This document shows positions 37,235 to 49,352 of a DNA stretch of 64,000 bases, piece after piece. The notes beneath the pieces were generated by a model. The model was given only the letters and a program-made list of their open reading frames with translations, was not told the DNA's origin and made no database searches. This DNA comes from Callaeas wilsoni. Its lineage: Eukaryota > Chordata > Aves > Passeriformes > Callaeidae. Numbering within the stretch: the stretch's first letter is position 1; each line of letters starts with the position of its first letter. The translations under genes were made by a program, and so were the position numbers. The DNA lies in NCBI GenBank assembly GCA_013398955.1, contig VWPU01011874.1, positions 186,001-250,000 on the forward strand. Direction: 5' to 3'.

Positions 37235-40200
37235 CGCTAAAATAAGATTGTTTGGTGTATGAGTTTTTGTCTACTGCAACTTTGGCAAAAGATATGAAAA
37301 AGAGGAATAGATATATGCATTAGATGAAAATTTGTGAGAACTTTCAACAATGAATCAGAAAGAACGGTTATGAAGATGCATTACTTTTGCCAACAAAATA
37401 CATGCTACCAATAGATTAGAACTTCCTCCTTCTCTCTCCCTGCAGCTGCTAGATTCTTGCCTGCAGCTACAGCTTATTAAATTTTTAGGGTCCCTAGACT
37501 ACTGAGTGTTGTAACTTGTCTATATTTAATGCTTTCAGCATGTCATAACTGCATAGCACGATATGCCCATTGCAACATTTTTCTGTCTTCTAACAATTTA
37601 CAAATTTCACCAAATCAATGCCAATTTTAGAAAATAATGAAAAATAAGCAGTTTTATAAACTGTTTGATCTAAACATGTTTTGGAGCTACCAAGACTCAT
37701 GAATTACAGTGAAAGATGATAAAATGAATAGTGTCCCATATGTAAATTATCCCTGTTATCCATGCTGACTTTAGTGGCCAAGAAAGTATTTTACCTCTGG
37801 TATTGGTACATAAAGATTATATTATACTACAAAGTTGCTGATATAAAAGTTCAGCCACAACTTTATGTCCGTAGTTATCAAAACTACTTCACCTATCTGA
37901 CCTATACAGCCTTCAATTATGTCTGACATGATGATAAAGAATAAATTTTAGCAGTAATGCAGTATTCAATTCTGAATTCTCTAATTCAGAAGTGAATTAT
38001 ATAATGTAAAAGTAAATTCTGAATACTACCAGGGCATCAGGATGTACCACAAAGAACACAGATATCTCCTCAGAACAATGCAAGTAGTAAAAAAAAATAA
38101 AAAAATTATAGAAGTTAGAATATATCACGGAAACTTTATTCTGTAACCACTTTTCTGTTCTGAATAAGTGCACATGCTGCTTTGACATTTTGTATTTTAT
38201 AGATATTGAACTATTCAAACATATTCACATGCAGAGAAGTAATTGATGAACATAGGTTCCAAAGTGCTGTAAGGTCTATATGTTCTTTTTTATCCTTGGA
38301 ATTGTGGGCCAACAGGGTTTAGTCTATCAGATTATCAGGGTTTTTTTACCTAACACAGATAATCTGCTGAAAAATATTAGTTGCTCTACTAATTTCCTTC
38401 TTGCAATATATTTTTTAAAAGGTATGCTTTATCCTTCCTAGTTTTTCCCTAAATTACACCAGACGATTTCTCTTTTTTGGTTTATTGTTTAGCTTTCTCT
38501 TCTTCAAATACAGGAGATCATGAAAATATTACGCTAAGGAATGTAAATATTTGCCGGTGGAATGTTACTAAAATGACCAGATCAAGTAAAACTGATTTCC
38601 GTGTTCTTTCTCTACCTAACCCATTACTAGACTTTATTTCTTAGAGCAATGAAAATTGTATAAAGTTGCTGTTGTCTGTCTAACTACTGTTAGTCAAAGG
38701 GCCTAAAACATCCTTACTCAAGTAAAGTATAATTATTAAGCAATTTTAACCAGTTTCCCATGTTTTGCCTTTGTCAATAAATACAGCACTATATTTTACA
38801 GATCTGTGACTTCTTGTCAGCTTTTTACCCAAAAAGTTTGAAGCTATTGGAATATATCCGGGAGAAACACAACTTCAATGACATTAGTTTTTATGTGTGG
38901 AAAAAGATTCATTATACTTACATCAGAAAAAAAAAAAAGCACATGTTAATTTCCTTAAAACCTGCTTTGCAAGGGAAAATGAAATTGTTAAATGCATTTA
39001 ACCAGGACAAAGTGATTTACTCAAACATTATTTATTTTAATTTGTCCTTCAATCTCATTTAGTACATGTATTGCCTATGGCTGTAATCAGAGCTGCTTAG
39101 CATCCCTTGAACCAGATTAAAGATCAAAATCCTTCTTAGTGCCAGCTTATTGCGTTGCAAATACAAACTCAATGCAATCAGCAAGCTTAAAACAAGACTC
39201 AGATGTTAGCAAAGCCAGTGGAGATCAAGAAGGAAATGCAAAAAATAAGGTGACCCAGAACAGAATATCAAAGACTCTTTTGCATTTTACAGTTCTGGCT
39301 AAAGCCATGAAGTCATTCTCGTGAACATGGAATATCACAAAAACAGATAGTCTTTTGGAAATTTAAACCTACTTATACTTTACTATTTCAGCTGTTGGAT
39401 CTCTTTTTACCATTGTTTATACATTACTTCTTCTCTATGCTTTGCATACATATACCAAAGCATCCTCTATCAACTCATCCCAATAAGAAATAGTTTATTT
39501 CTTCTTTATGTTTTTGTAATGAATAGAGGTTCAAGTCAAATAGGAGTGGCTCAGAGTTATGGCAGGTTTGGCAGTCTCTAATGACCAGAAAGTTTCATAT
39601 TCAGCACTATGCTATTACTGGTAATGTCATATTATTTTGTTAGGAATTTATAAGTCTAGTTCAAAAATTTTCTTTCTTAATGACTCTGAGGTTGCCTTGT
39701 GCATCTTGTATTGCAGTCTGTTATTTACTTATTTATTATTTATGGAAAAAAACAAAAGCCCAACGCAAACACCACAAGCTTAAAAAATTATCACAAATGA
39801 AGTCTTATCCTGCGATATATGAAATTAATAGAAAAGAGAAATCAGCTTTTCCCCCCATTAATTCACGAGTTCTCAATCACATTTTTCTGCAAAACTGCTA
39901 ATAATCCTGTCTAGAATTTATTCTTTATTACATTCTTAGGAAAGAGGGCACATATTCTTTGGAGAAAAAAGTTACTGAGGATACACTTAACTTGTTAGCA
40001 CTTTATGAGGAAGGGGTTTCTGTCATGCAGTTGATACACATTTACTCAATAAAACAGGAGTTTATCTGTTGGATGATGTGAACTGAGACAATTTGTGTCA
40101 TCCATCAAGCAAAGGGATGTGTGCCTATCAAATGAAAAGGAATGTGTTTGACTAGGTGATTAATGCACATCCAGTCATGCAGGTGTGCAAACAGCTTTGG

Positions 40201-41047
40201 TAGCATGACTTACATACCCGAAGAGTGCCAACACCTGATGAGAGACAGTGTATTTTTAAACAGCTCATAGCACCTCTGAAAACAAAATGAATGTTTTGAC
40301 TTGCCTAAAAAATGTATGCATGTATCCTTATTCATTTGGGTTTTTTTGAAATGAAATGGAAAAAAAAAAATAAATGAGCCAGTTCAAGAAAAAAGTTAGT
40401 ATATTTTTTGCAAATTAACCCCTTCCCAAGAATTATATGGATAAATGCTTGTGTAACATAGAATTAATATATTTGAAGCTGAAAGGACATTTATACTCAG
40501 TAATCACTGAAAAACAGTGGTAACTTGGCCTTTTATAAACTCCAGCCTAATGATGTTATACCTTTGTGTGGGTCCAGGTACTGATCTTCAGATCTACAGA
40601 CATTAAAAGAAGGGAGTTTGTTAGCTACAGCAAAGCAACAAATGAAATCGCTGTAACATATTTTGATTTCTAAACTAATTTCTGTCCTTTTAATATTCCT
40701 GTAGAATGCATGAGTTATCTTAGACTGCAGATACTTTATTTGATTTTTGCCTCATTAAATAAAGAGAAAATTTTAATTTTTTCCATGTTCACATAACTGA
40801 ATTTTTCCTCAAAATCTTTAGGAGGTGCACCTCAATATTTTATTAATATTCCACTGTATTCTAGTGTCTTTTTAACAACAGAGTAATGTGACTTACAGGA
40901 GGCATAAGCTTCATGCTATAATGGAGTGCAAACTAAAAGCATAAAGACAATATAGTCTGGATTTTTGAATAATTACTCTTTTTTATTTGAGATGATGGGT
41001 AAGACTGCAACAAAAGTAAAGTAATTCTATATACATATGTATGTGTG

Positions 41048-41069
41048 TATTTATTTATTTATTTATTTA
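41048..41069. repeat. (TTTA)n short tandem repeat
   Basis: Five TTTA units after an ATACATATGTATGTGTGT stretch. Confidence 0.85.
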
Positions 41070-41490
41070 CAATAAACAAGAACAAAACAAAACCAAACTT
41101 ACCATCATTCTTCAAAAAGAACCACCCAAATACCTAAAGTTCACCAATAGAGAGGTTTCACTGTATGTCTATTCTGGGAGCTAAGTCTTCTCTCCTATCA
41201 ATGTCTCTGTTGGGAACATTGATGGAATCTCCTTACATGATCAAGATCTAACTGTACACTGAACCCAAATAGCACAATGTTGTGCTGTCAAAAGTCTTGG
41301 CTTAGGAAGGATTCCCAATCACGGTAAATAAGTTGCAATGAAGAGTAAGACCTAAGTTTCTAACACTGACATTTACAGCATTTTATGTCCAAAATGTTTG
41401 TAACAGGATACCCACTAAAATCAATTTTGGCACTAACACAAGAATGAAGCAAAACCTCTGTACGAAATAAGATCCAAAGGCTGTCAAAAT

Positions 41491-41550
41491 TTTCTTCATA
41501 TAGAGACTTAAGTCATACATTTTCTTCATATAGAGACTTAAGTCATACAT
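41491..41550. repeat. Exact 30-bp tandem duplication
   Basis: The 30 bases at 41491-41520, starting TTTCTTCATATAGAGACTTA, recur without a change at 41521-41550. Identity implies a recent event. Minus-strand translation shows the same ten residues twice (MYDLSLYMKK), a by-product of the 30-bp unit. Confidence 0.97.
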
Positions 41551-42327
41551 TTGGCTCCATCTCGTTAGTTTCCCAGGTTTGCTTCTTCTGCAGCCACACA
41601 AGGAGCACGTGCTAGTGTCAAAGTTTTTCATTAGAGGTTAAAAACTGACACGGGCTATGTGAGTGCTCTCTCCAGCTTGGTCTACAGGGTCTGAATCCAT
41701 ATCTTACCAATGAAGACTGTTTGCTGGCTTTAGATTTTCCATTTTCTTCGCAGTATTAAAGAGATTGCTGCTTATCCAGAGTCCAGAAAATACCCTATAA
41801 TAAAAATATTAAAAATGCATGTTTTCTAAAATAATAACACTGTTATAAACATAAACTTGAAAAAACACAGGGATGAAATCTTTGTCACCTAAATATCATC
41901 AGAGTGAGTGTCTGGTACTTAGGTCAGAGAAAGAAATCCTCTTCGAGTGCTTATAGGTTTTCTGGACCATTGGATAAGATGGTTAAGCCTAAAATATTCA
42001 TGGATGACTGATTTTATGCTCATGTAGATATTCAGAATTGTCTTTTGTGAGTAGATATCTGCTTCTGAGACCTGTATTCTGACCCTTGTTTAGACAGCCA
42101 GACTATCTTCTTTCCTCAAATATTCTTAAAGTTAATGGGAGCCAGACAAGAGATAAGTGATGTTAAAAATAGTGCCATCATGATCATAAGAATTTGGCAA
42201 CTGGGAAAAGAGGGACCTTCATATAGAAATTTTATGATAGTCATGCACTACTGTCAGTCAAACAATCTGAAATATTAAAAAAATTATTTTGACTCAGTGA
42301 TAATCCTGAAAAAGTTGGTTTTGAGGT

Positions 42328-42729
42328 ATTTTCCAGGGGCGTGTGTTCAGCCACCCACAGGAAAGCAGGGCCCCATCTTGCTTAATGGTGACTTGGGAAG
42401 ACAAACACCATTACTACAAATGTCCCCCCTTTTATCTTCTTCATTCAACTTTATATACTGAGTATGACGTCATATGTTATGGAATATCCCTTGGGTCACT
42501 CTCTTGGCTGTGCCTTCTCCCAACCTCCGACGCAGCCCCAGCCTCCTTCTCAGTGTGCAGTCCGAAAAGCAGAAAAGGCCTTGGTGCTGTGTAAGCCCTG
42601 CTAAAAATAAATAAATAAATAACAAAAACATCTCTGTTATCAATTCTGTATTCAGCATAAAATCCAAAACACAGCCCCATACCAGCCACTGTGAATAAAA
42701 TTAACTCTACCTCAGCCAAAACCAGCACA
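42328..42729 (-). mobile_element. ERVL-like LTR, 3'-truncated, minus orientation
   Basis: The reverse complement starts TGTGCTGGTTTTGGCTGAGG at 42729 and follows the bird ERVL-like LTR: GTAGAGTTAATTTTATTCAC, CAGTGGCTGGTATGGGGCTG, GGGATATTCCATAACATATG, TATATAAAG and GGTGTTTGTCTTCCCAAG. It stops near 42328 before the polyadenylation signal and U5, so no second target duplication can be seen. A (TAAA)n stretch at 42604-42622 interrupts U3. Same family as the copies at 35.5 and 57.4 kb. Confidence 0.92.
42451..42473 (-). promoter_or_regulatory. LTR core promoter: intact CRE plus TATA
   Basis: The palindromic CRE octamer TGACGTCA is intact at 42465-42472, and TATATAA lies 7 bp away at 42451-42457 (minus strand). 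The related copies at 59.25 kb (GACATCA) and 35.77 kb have lost the octamer. CRE/ATF binding is known for this motif in general; activity here is inferred. Confidence 0.65.
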
Positions 42730-44984
42730 CTATTGAAAATGTTACTTTTAATTTGTGTCCTGTAAGTAGTTGTCCTGTTTTCATAGACCCCTTGAACTAA
42801 TCCTGTGACTAGGTAGCAACAATGCACATAAATTGCTGGAACAGATCATGCAAAGTAGGAAATAAGTCTCTAATTCATTAAAAATTTAAGATAAATCACA
42901 AATGCATTCCTTTTATAGTTTGTTAAGAGTTGGAGATATAAGCACAGTTCTTGCTGTGTAAAATACTATGTTTCTGTAGTGGGTCTTAACTGTGTCAAAA
43001 GGAAGTTTGACAGCTACAGAACTGAATTTATAAACTGTTTAGCTATGCATTTTTATATACTTTAATCTGTAAGATGAAGGGTTTTTTCCATGAAGACATT
43101 GTTTTAGATTACTGAGCTTCCTTTAGGCTTTTCTCTGCTGTTTAGCATCTTACAGAAGATTTATAACAACTTACAAAAGCGAGAATTGCACTAGGAAAGG
43201 GAATACAATGCCTTTAAATTCAAAGAAGACAAAAGGTTTCCAACCTAAAAGAGAAATTAAAGGAATGGGATGTTTCATTGTTCTACTAGAGTTCATTTAT
43301 GCAGTGTTTGTAGGAAGTGATTTTTTTAGTTAAGTAATTTTTAGTTTAGAAATTTTCTGCATTCCTATAATTAGATGATTCACTGTGTAAAATTTAAAGA
43401 ACATACATATTGTAATAATTTTTTTTCTTTCTACAGAAACTCAAAGGGTTGTTAGCATTTTTTAAACTGTCTTTTAAACTTTTGGATGCTCTAGAAGTTC
43501 TATTCACAGTGCTTCTCTATATTTTATGAAATATTATCCTTCAATATGAAATCAATAACATTTCCAAAAGGGTTAAGGTGACGAGCTTTGTTCTTGCCTA
43601 GAGCATAGCAGAAATACAGATGGCAAGAGAAGAAGAGACAAGTGGACAGTGCATCTAAGTGTTTTAGAGAGGATCGTGGACTCAGAAACACACGCAAATT
43701 ACTTCAGCAAGACTTAAATGTCTGAACCGGGTCAGTGCAGTTGCTTGCTTAGAAAGGCTGTCTGTTTAACTTTTACATCAAATGCAAATCACACATGACT
43801 TTATTCTTTCAAAATGTGATGACTTTACCATTATAATTGCTCCAAGCTAGCAGATTTTGCTATCAGTGTGAAGGTCTTTACCTAAGAGCGTAGAAGTGGC
43901 TTATTGAGTAAAAGCTAATTTAAAGACTTTGTAAGTGTCGAATGAATGCAAAGTTTCAAAGCAAAAAGACAAAGTTAGTTGGATAAGAACAGTGGGATTT
44001 TTGCATCCCACTGACCTATTTTTGCTGTGAAGTCATTTAAATAAGTTCATAAATCTAGTCCTATTTTTCTGCCACAATTGTGAAAGAATTTTGATTAAAG
44101 AGCTTTAGTAAGAATGGTTTTGGATTAAAGTATGATTGCACTTATTAACATTCTTTTTAATACTTGATTTTCACAAGTGATGTGGAGAAAATTTTAATTT
44201 TAATGCCATTACTGAGAAAGGATTTTCAGAATGGAGAAATAAGTTATTATAACAGAACTTACCAGTCCCACAGGGTAGTATAAAAATGTAGAGTTGGGAC
44301 CTTATTGGAACAAGTCATTAATTACTAGGGAAGGTTATTAAAACCTGAGTTACGAACATGAGAGCTGTTGTGATCACATAAGGTAAAAGGGAGATGGTAG
44401 ACTAGCCTGTGGCAGAAGGTCCTTTGTTCTTACATTTAAACTCTCTTAAAACATAGCCCATTACTCCAATAAATTGAATAAATCTTATCAGAGGATGTGA
44501 GCTGTCTTTAGAAAGACCTTCACTGAACTGGGCTTCCTTGTAAAGACTACTGTCATCTTCTAATCATGGCTTATCAGACTTGAGGTGGCAGTGGTTGTGT
44601 ATGCAGCTGAGGTTCAGTTGTTTAAGTTAAATAGAGCTAATGATTTCAAGTTCTACTGAAGACAGATGGGTGTGGTTTTAAAAGAAATGTCATGAAGCAA
44701 GTTTGGAGATTTTATCGTCTTAATTCAAAAAGTTGAAATGGTGTCCTTCAAACTCTGACCAAAATTTCTATAGACTTCAAGATCTCGGTTTACACTTTCA
44801 CAATGTATCTGGAAAAAGGTAGACAGTGGAATCTCTTGAACTACAGATATAACTTTTTTAATGCAGATTTTGCTGCTACTTCACCTGTTACCTTGTAGCC
44901 ATCACAAAGATTTTAAGGTTAAAAATCCTGAGATGTAGACATAAGAAAAATCTGCATTTAAATTAAAATAGATGTTCTCAACAG
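42730..44984. other. Unique AT-rich DNA, no gene seen
   Basis: No repeat family, frame or RNA gene that I recognise. Confidence 0.5.
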
Positions 44985-45080
44985 GTGTTCAGTCTCTATA
45001 AGATATCAAACAGTAAAGAATCCACACCCTCCCTGGGTATATTATTCCAATGATTAATCACCTTCACAGCAAGAAAAGGC
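44985..45080 (-). mobile_element. CR1 scrap, minus orientation
   Basis: The plus strand resembles the reverse complement of the CR1 end of ORF2: ATCCACACCCTCCCTGGGTA (45020-45039), then TTCCAATGATTAATCACCTTCACAG, which parallels the usual CR1 complement of the RHWNRLPREVV region. It lies head to head with the plus-strand CR1 that starts a few bases later. Confidence 0.7.
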
Positions 45081-45086
45081 CATACT

Positions 45087-45464
45087 TAAAATCCTGTGTC
45101 TAGGTTTGGGCCCCTCTCTTTAAGAAAGACATTGAGGTGCTGGAGTGTGTCCAGAGAAGGGCAACAGAGATGGCGAAGGGTCTGGAGCACAGGTTTGATG
45201 AGGAGCAGCTGAGGGAGCTAGGGATGTTTAGCCTGGAGAAAAGGAGGCTGAGAGGAGGCCGCCTTGGTTTCTGCAACTACCTGGAAGGAGCTTGTAGTAA
45301 GATGGGGGTCAGTCTCTTCCCCCAGGTGACAAGTGACAGGACAATGGTGTCAAGATGTGCTATGTGATGTTCAGGCTGGATATCAAGAATGCATTGGATA
45401 ACAGGGTGTTCAGGGAGGTGGTGGCAGTCTTTTGCAACCTTAACATTTCTATGATTCTACTCTG
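45087..45464 (+). mobile_element. CR1 LINE, relatively young, internally deleted
   Basis: A well-preserved CR1 3' segment: AAATCCTGTGTCTAGGTTTGGGCCCCT, GACATTGAGGTGCTGGAGTG, CCAGAGAAGGGCAACAGAGATGG, GTTTAGCCTGGAGAAAAGGAGGCTGAG and CAGGTGACAAGTGACAGGACAA follow in order. After GTGGTGGCAGTC it jumps to TTTTGCAACCTTAACATTTCTATGATTCTA, the CR1 tail, so about 150 bp of the usual 3' part is missing. It ends in one copy of the ATTCTATG-type octamer. 5'-truncated, as is usual for CR1. Confidence 0.95.
45137..45367 (+). pseudogene. CR1 ORF2 C-terminal remnant
   Basis: A 76-codon uninterrupted frame inside the CR1 copy reads [20 protein letters not shown], then [40 protein letters not shown] and DRT. 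This is the region after the reverse-transcriptase domain in bird CR1 ORF2. Catalytic parts are absent and the frame ends early, so no function is expected. Its intactness supports a fairly young insertion. Confidence 0.85.
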
Positions 45465-48400
45465 TTATTTATAGACAACATATTTTCGCTGCTTTGAGTT
45501 TTATGGACTTTAAAAGCATTTTAAAGCATAAAGAATGTATGATATAGATATGAAAAACCTCCAATAACAGAAAATGCAATAATCGAGAAAACAGGTTAAG
45601 AAGATTATCATTGTCTTGTTTCTCATTTGAATATATAAATATTTTGAAGTCCTTACCCAAGCAAAAATTCCAATGCACATTTTATCTGATATAAGCTCAA
45701 AGTAGAAGGAGAAGCATTAATATTGTGGAAACAAGCATGCCAATGGAAAACCTCAGATTAGTTCAATATAGTTTGTATCACCTTGGTTGTGGATAACAGG
45801 AGAAAGCTCATTACAGAGTAGGTTTTTTATGATGATGAGAAGGAAAAATGCTTACTTAGCAGATGCATCAAAAGGAAAAGGCTGTTAAACCCTGTACTAC
45901 AGAAACAGTGAAAAATGGTTTTGCAGTCTTTCTCACTCTGTATATATATTCTCACTACAAGGTGTGCTGAGGAAAGAAAAACAGGATTTTTTTGGTGTTG
46001 TGTGCTACAACTGAAATTTAGAAATTATCAGTAGAATGGATACTTATGCATTTCAGTATGCAAGCCTCAAGAAAACTCAACACTCAGTCATCACATTATA
46101 ATTTCAGAATAATTTCCTTATATTAAAATGAATAATCAAGGGTGGAATAAAGACATTCAGTATTATTAATTTTAGAGTAATTGTCTTCTCCTAGTACTAT
46201 AAGAAAAGTAGAATTCTCACAAATATTCCTCAATACAAAAAACATATTATTAAGTTTAGGTGTAAGAAAACTATGACATGTATTTTTCTAGAAGATTTTT
46301 TTCCTAGAAAACATTTAATTTTCCAGAAGCACTTATACAATTTTTTTTTTATGTAGCTACATTAGAAATCTCATAATTAATTGAAGTAAGTTCATTTCGA
46401 TTCCTCCAACATTTTTTAATCATCAAGTTTTAAAATTGAAATGCATGTAGACATTTAAATTTAAACAGAACGTTTTCAATCTAAGCAAAGTTTAAGACCT
46501 TATATAGTCTTCATTCCCCTATCTCAGAAAAATCCTAAACAGTATCTGAAAATGGCTTCAAAACAGAAATGCTAAAAGTGTGTAATACCAAGGGTTTAAG
46601 TAGTTTTGTGGTCCACTTAACAGCTGCTTTTTGAGTTACGAAAAACTCTCAAAACTATGCTTGGTCAATTTAGTGTAAAGCTTAATTTCATAAGCACATA
46701 GAGAAAGGTGCTTAGCTTCCTTGCAAAATTAGGAGATTTTAAAATAAATTAATGTGTTATACATATGTGTATTTTACGCAATACTATACATATATATATG
46801 TCAGCATAGGCACATGTGCACATAGCTCCTAACCTGCTGAAGATTTGTAGTTCTCAGTTTTGAAAAAAAGTGAAATTAGAAGACCAGGCTACCACAGTCC
46901 TTTTCCTTTGAAGGTGACTTTCTGACCTTTTTTCCCATTGAACACAGTTTCTTTGATCTTTGCCATGACTGTTGCATTAATCACCTGTGATTGACACAGT
47001 GGCAAGGTATTTTTGCAAGATGGTCTTCAACTCCACGTTATGTTATTTACTGTGGCAGTAAGGGATGTTTTTGTTCCCCTGAATGAGGAACCAGAAGCCA
47101 TCTACACAGTTGTCCTGTAATACAAGTCACAGCTGGACTAGGGAGTAAAATAAAATTTATGAAAATTGATAATACAAACTGTATCACTAGTTGTAACATT
47201 GGTAATACTTTCCCGGCTTTTCATTACTTAAAAGAAAAGAATGTTGAAAGAATGCAGAATTATAAATACAAAGATGCCAATTAATTTATTATGCCTTATG
47301 TGCTCTTTACATTTGTCATGAGGTAAGAAAGGATATTTAGCAAAGTTTTGTTTGAATCCCTGGTTCTCATTACTTTAACTATCTAGAATGAAAAAAGGCC
47401 AAATCTTAACGATCCAACAGTGCTCTCTGGTGGTGTAAAAATAAAGGCATTGAATCAACTGTAAAAAAATTACGTAAGTCCAGGGCACATAAGTCCTTGA
47501 AGACAGATAAGTGACAGGAAGTTTCAACATGTTCCCATGTGATAAGAAAAATAGAGCAATAAACAACTTTAAAACCACCAAGGCATGAAATGTGAAACCT
47601 GGCTTAGTAAAATAATGTAAATAAAAATATTAGAAATAATATTTCTTGTCCAGCAGATGTTTAAGAGTCTTAATGTTCACAAGGAACATAGTCCTTCAGC
47701 ATGCAATGCTAATCCAAAAAGTGAGAGAAATATACTGCATAGTAGTATATTTTATCATGAAATAATTTTCAATGTTAAGAAACACTTTTTGGCTAAAATT
47801 TTATTCTCTTTATTTGGGAGAGGGAAAAAAAAAAGAAAAACAAAACAAACAAATTAAAAAAAAAGAAACATAGCTAAAAGAAATAGAGGGGAGAGGTGAA
47901 AGAACAATTATAAACCAGAGTCATTAAGGTGTTGAGTTCAAAACGGTTTCCTTTTCTGTTTTCACACAAAGATTATGTCTTGGATTTTCATTATATTTTT
48001 ACAATCGTAGGTAGATTTTATTCATACCATCTAAAAATTGTTAGGTCATCTTCTATTACAGTCCTTCAGTTTTCCCTTGCTGATTTGTTTCGGGTTTTTC
48101 TCTGTTAGAATTTTTTTTCTTCTTTTTAACCTTTGAAGACTTGGAGACTTAACATATTAAGTAGCAATACAGTAAGAAGTAAAGGAGAAGATGGAAAAGG
48201 CAGTTCTATGGAATGTAGCCAAAACCCCTGATCACAAAGATATTTACAATATAGAAAAATCTCTGATAAGTAGTTTTGCTGAAGTTAAAATTAATAAAAT
48301 GCTTCCAGTGCTTTCTGAGATCAGAGTAATTCTGAAATTATTCCATATGACTTGAAACAAATATGCTTAGCCCCAGTGCTGATGCACTAGAAAGATTTAT

Positions 48401-49070
48401 ATTGATATTATTGAAATGTTAAAAGATATGGAGAAACTCTTGGCCAGATAAAGAGGAAACACCCAATAATGTTAACTGGAACATTCCAGACAAGGAGAAC
48501 AGAATTGGTTATGCTGTTTGTAAGAATAATGCCTCCTACATATATCAAGATAGAACTTCGTTTCTAAAGCTACAGCAGAAAGAGAGGTGCACACAAGGAA
48601 CTTTCACTGAAAGGAGCAAAGAAGAATGAGTCCATGTTGGACTAACTGTCTCAAGTAAAACACCAATATAGATACATGGAAAAGATAAACACCTTGAATC
48701 TGATTTTGAAATACAGGAAAAAAATGTACTTCTAAAAGCAAGCATAAATGGAACTTTTTCCTACAGTATTTGCTATCCCAAAAGAATTCAACGCACACTT
48801 TTGTTTCAGTGAACTACAGATTGTGCTGTAGAACCCAAAGAAACAGAACTTTTTGAAAACTTTTGGAAAATGGAAAAGAATTATACAAATTAAGTTTTCT
48901 TGAAATATATGTTTGAACTGATAAGTCATGCTCTAATAATGTCTCTTCATACCAAAGTTTTTCATTTATTTCAGACTATTAACTTTTGGGGTAGGTGGGG
49001 AGTAGATTAATGATATCCTGGACAAGAATAAAATTCCTCTGTCATATAGTCTTTCTTGAGCTGGCCTTAC

Positions 49071-49091
49071 AAAAAAAAAAAAAAAAAAAAA
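49071..49091. repeat. A21 homopolymer with A/C-rich tail
   Basis: Twenty-one A residues, then CAAACAACCAAACCAAACC. It could be the tail of a retroposed sequence, but nothing upstream is recognisable as one. Confidence 0.85.
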
Positions 49092-49235
49092 CAAACAACC
49101 AAACCAAACCAAAAAAAACCCATTTTGAATTGTTTCTAGTTTTGCTTACACTTGAAAATTATTCTGACTACATGCATAGTTCTTCATTCTGTTTTTGCTG
49201 TGAAAATGTAAGATTTCCATAAAAGGCATAGGATT

Positions 49236-49352
49236 TATCTTTATCTTACATTTATCTTTCATTATCTTTATCATTATCATTATCATTATCATTATCATTA
49301 TCATTATCTTACATTTATCTTACATTTATCTTTATCATACATTTATCTTTCT
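49236..49352. repeat. Compound (ATTATC)n / TTACATTTATCT microsatellite
   Basis: Six ATTATC units in series (49273-49308), flanked on both sides by related TTATCTTACATTTATCTTT words. The pattern suggests expansion of one hexamer within an older TTATC-rich repeat. Confidence 0.9.

Larger units (their letters stand above)
36121..42327. other. Unique AT-rich DNA, no gene seen
   Basis: A/T runs at 36395-36455, an AT-rich imperfect inverted repeat at 37173-37234, a TTTA repeat at 41048-41069 and an exact 30-bp duplication at 41491-41550. Frames of 60-86 codons have no recognisable domains. Confidence 0.5.

Noticed and set aside
42343..42827. Frames of 83 and 116 codons
   Set aside because: They read through a GC-richer ERVL-like LTR, which has no coding role.
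49071..49091. Poly-A tail of a processed pseudogene
   Set aside because: No recognisable gene-derived sequence upstream and no flanking duplication seen.
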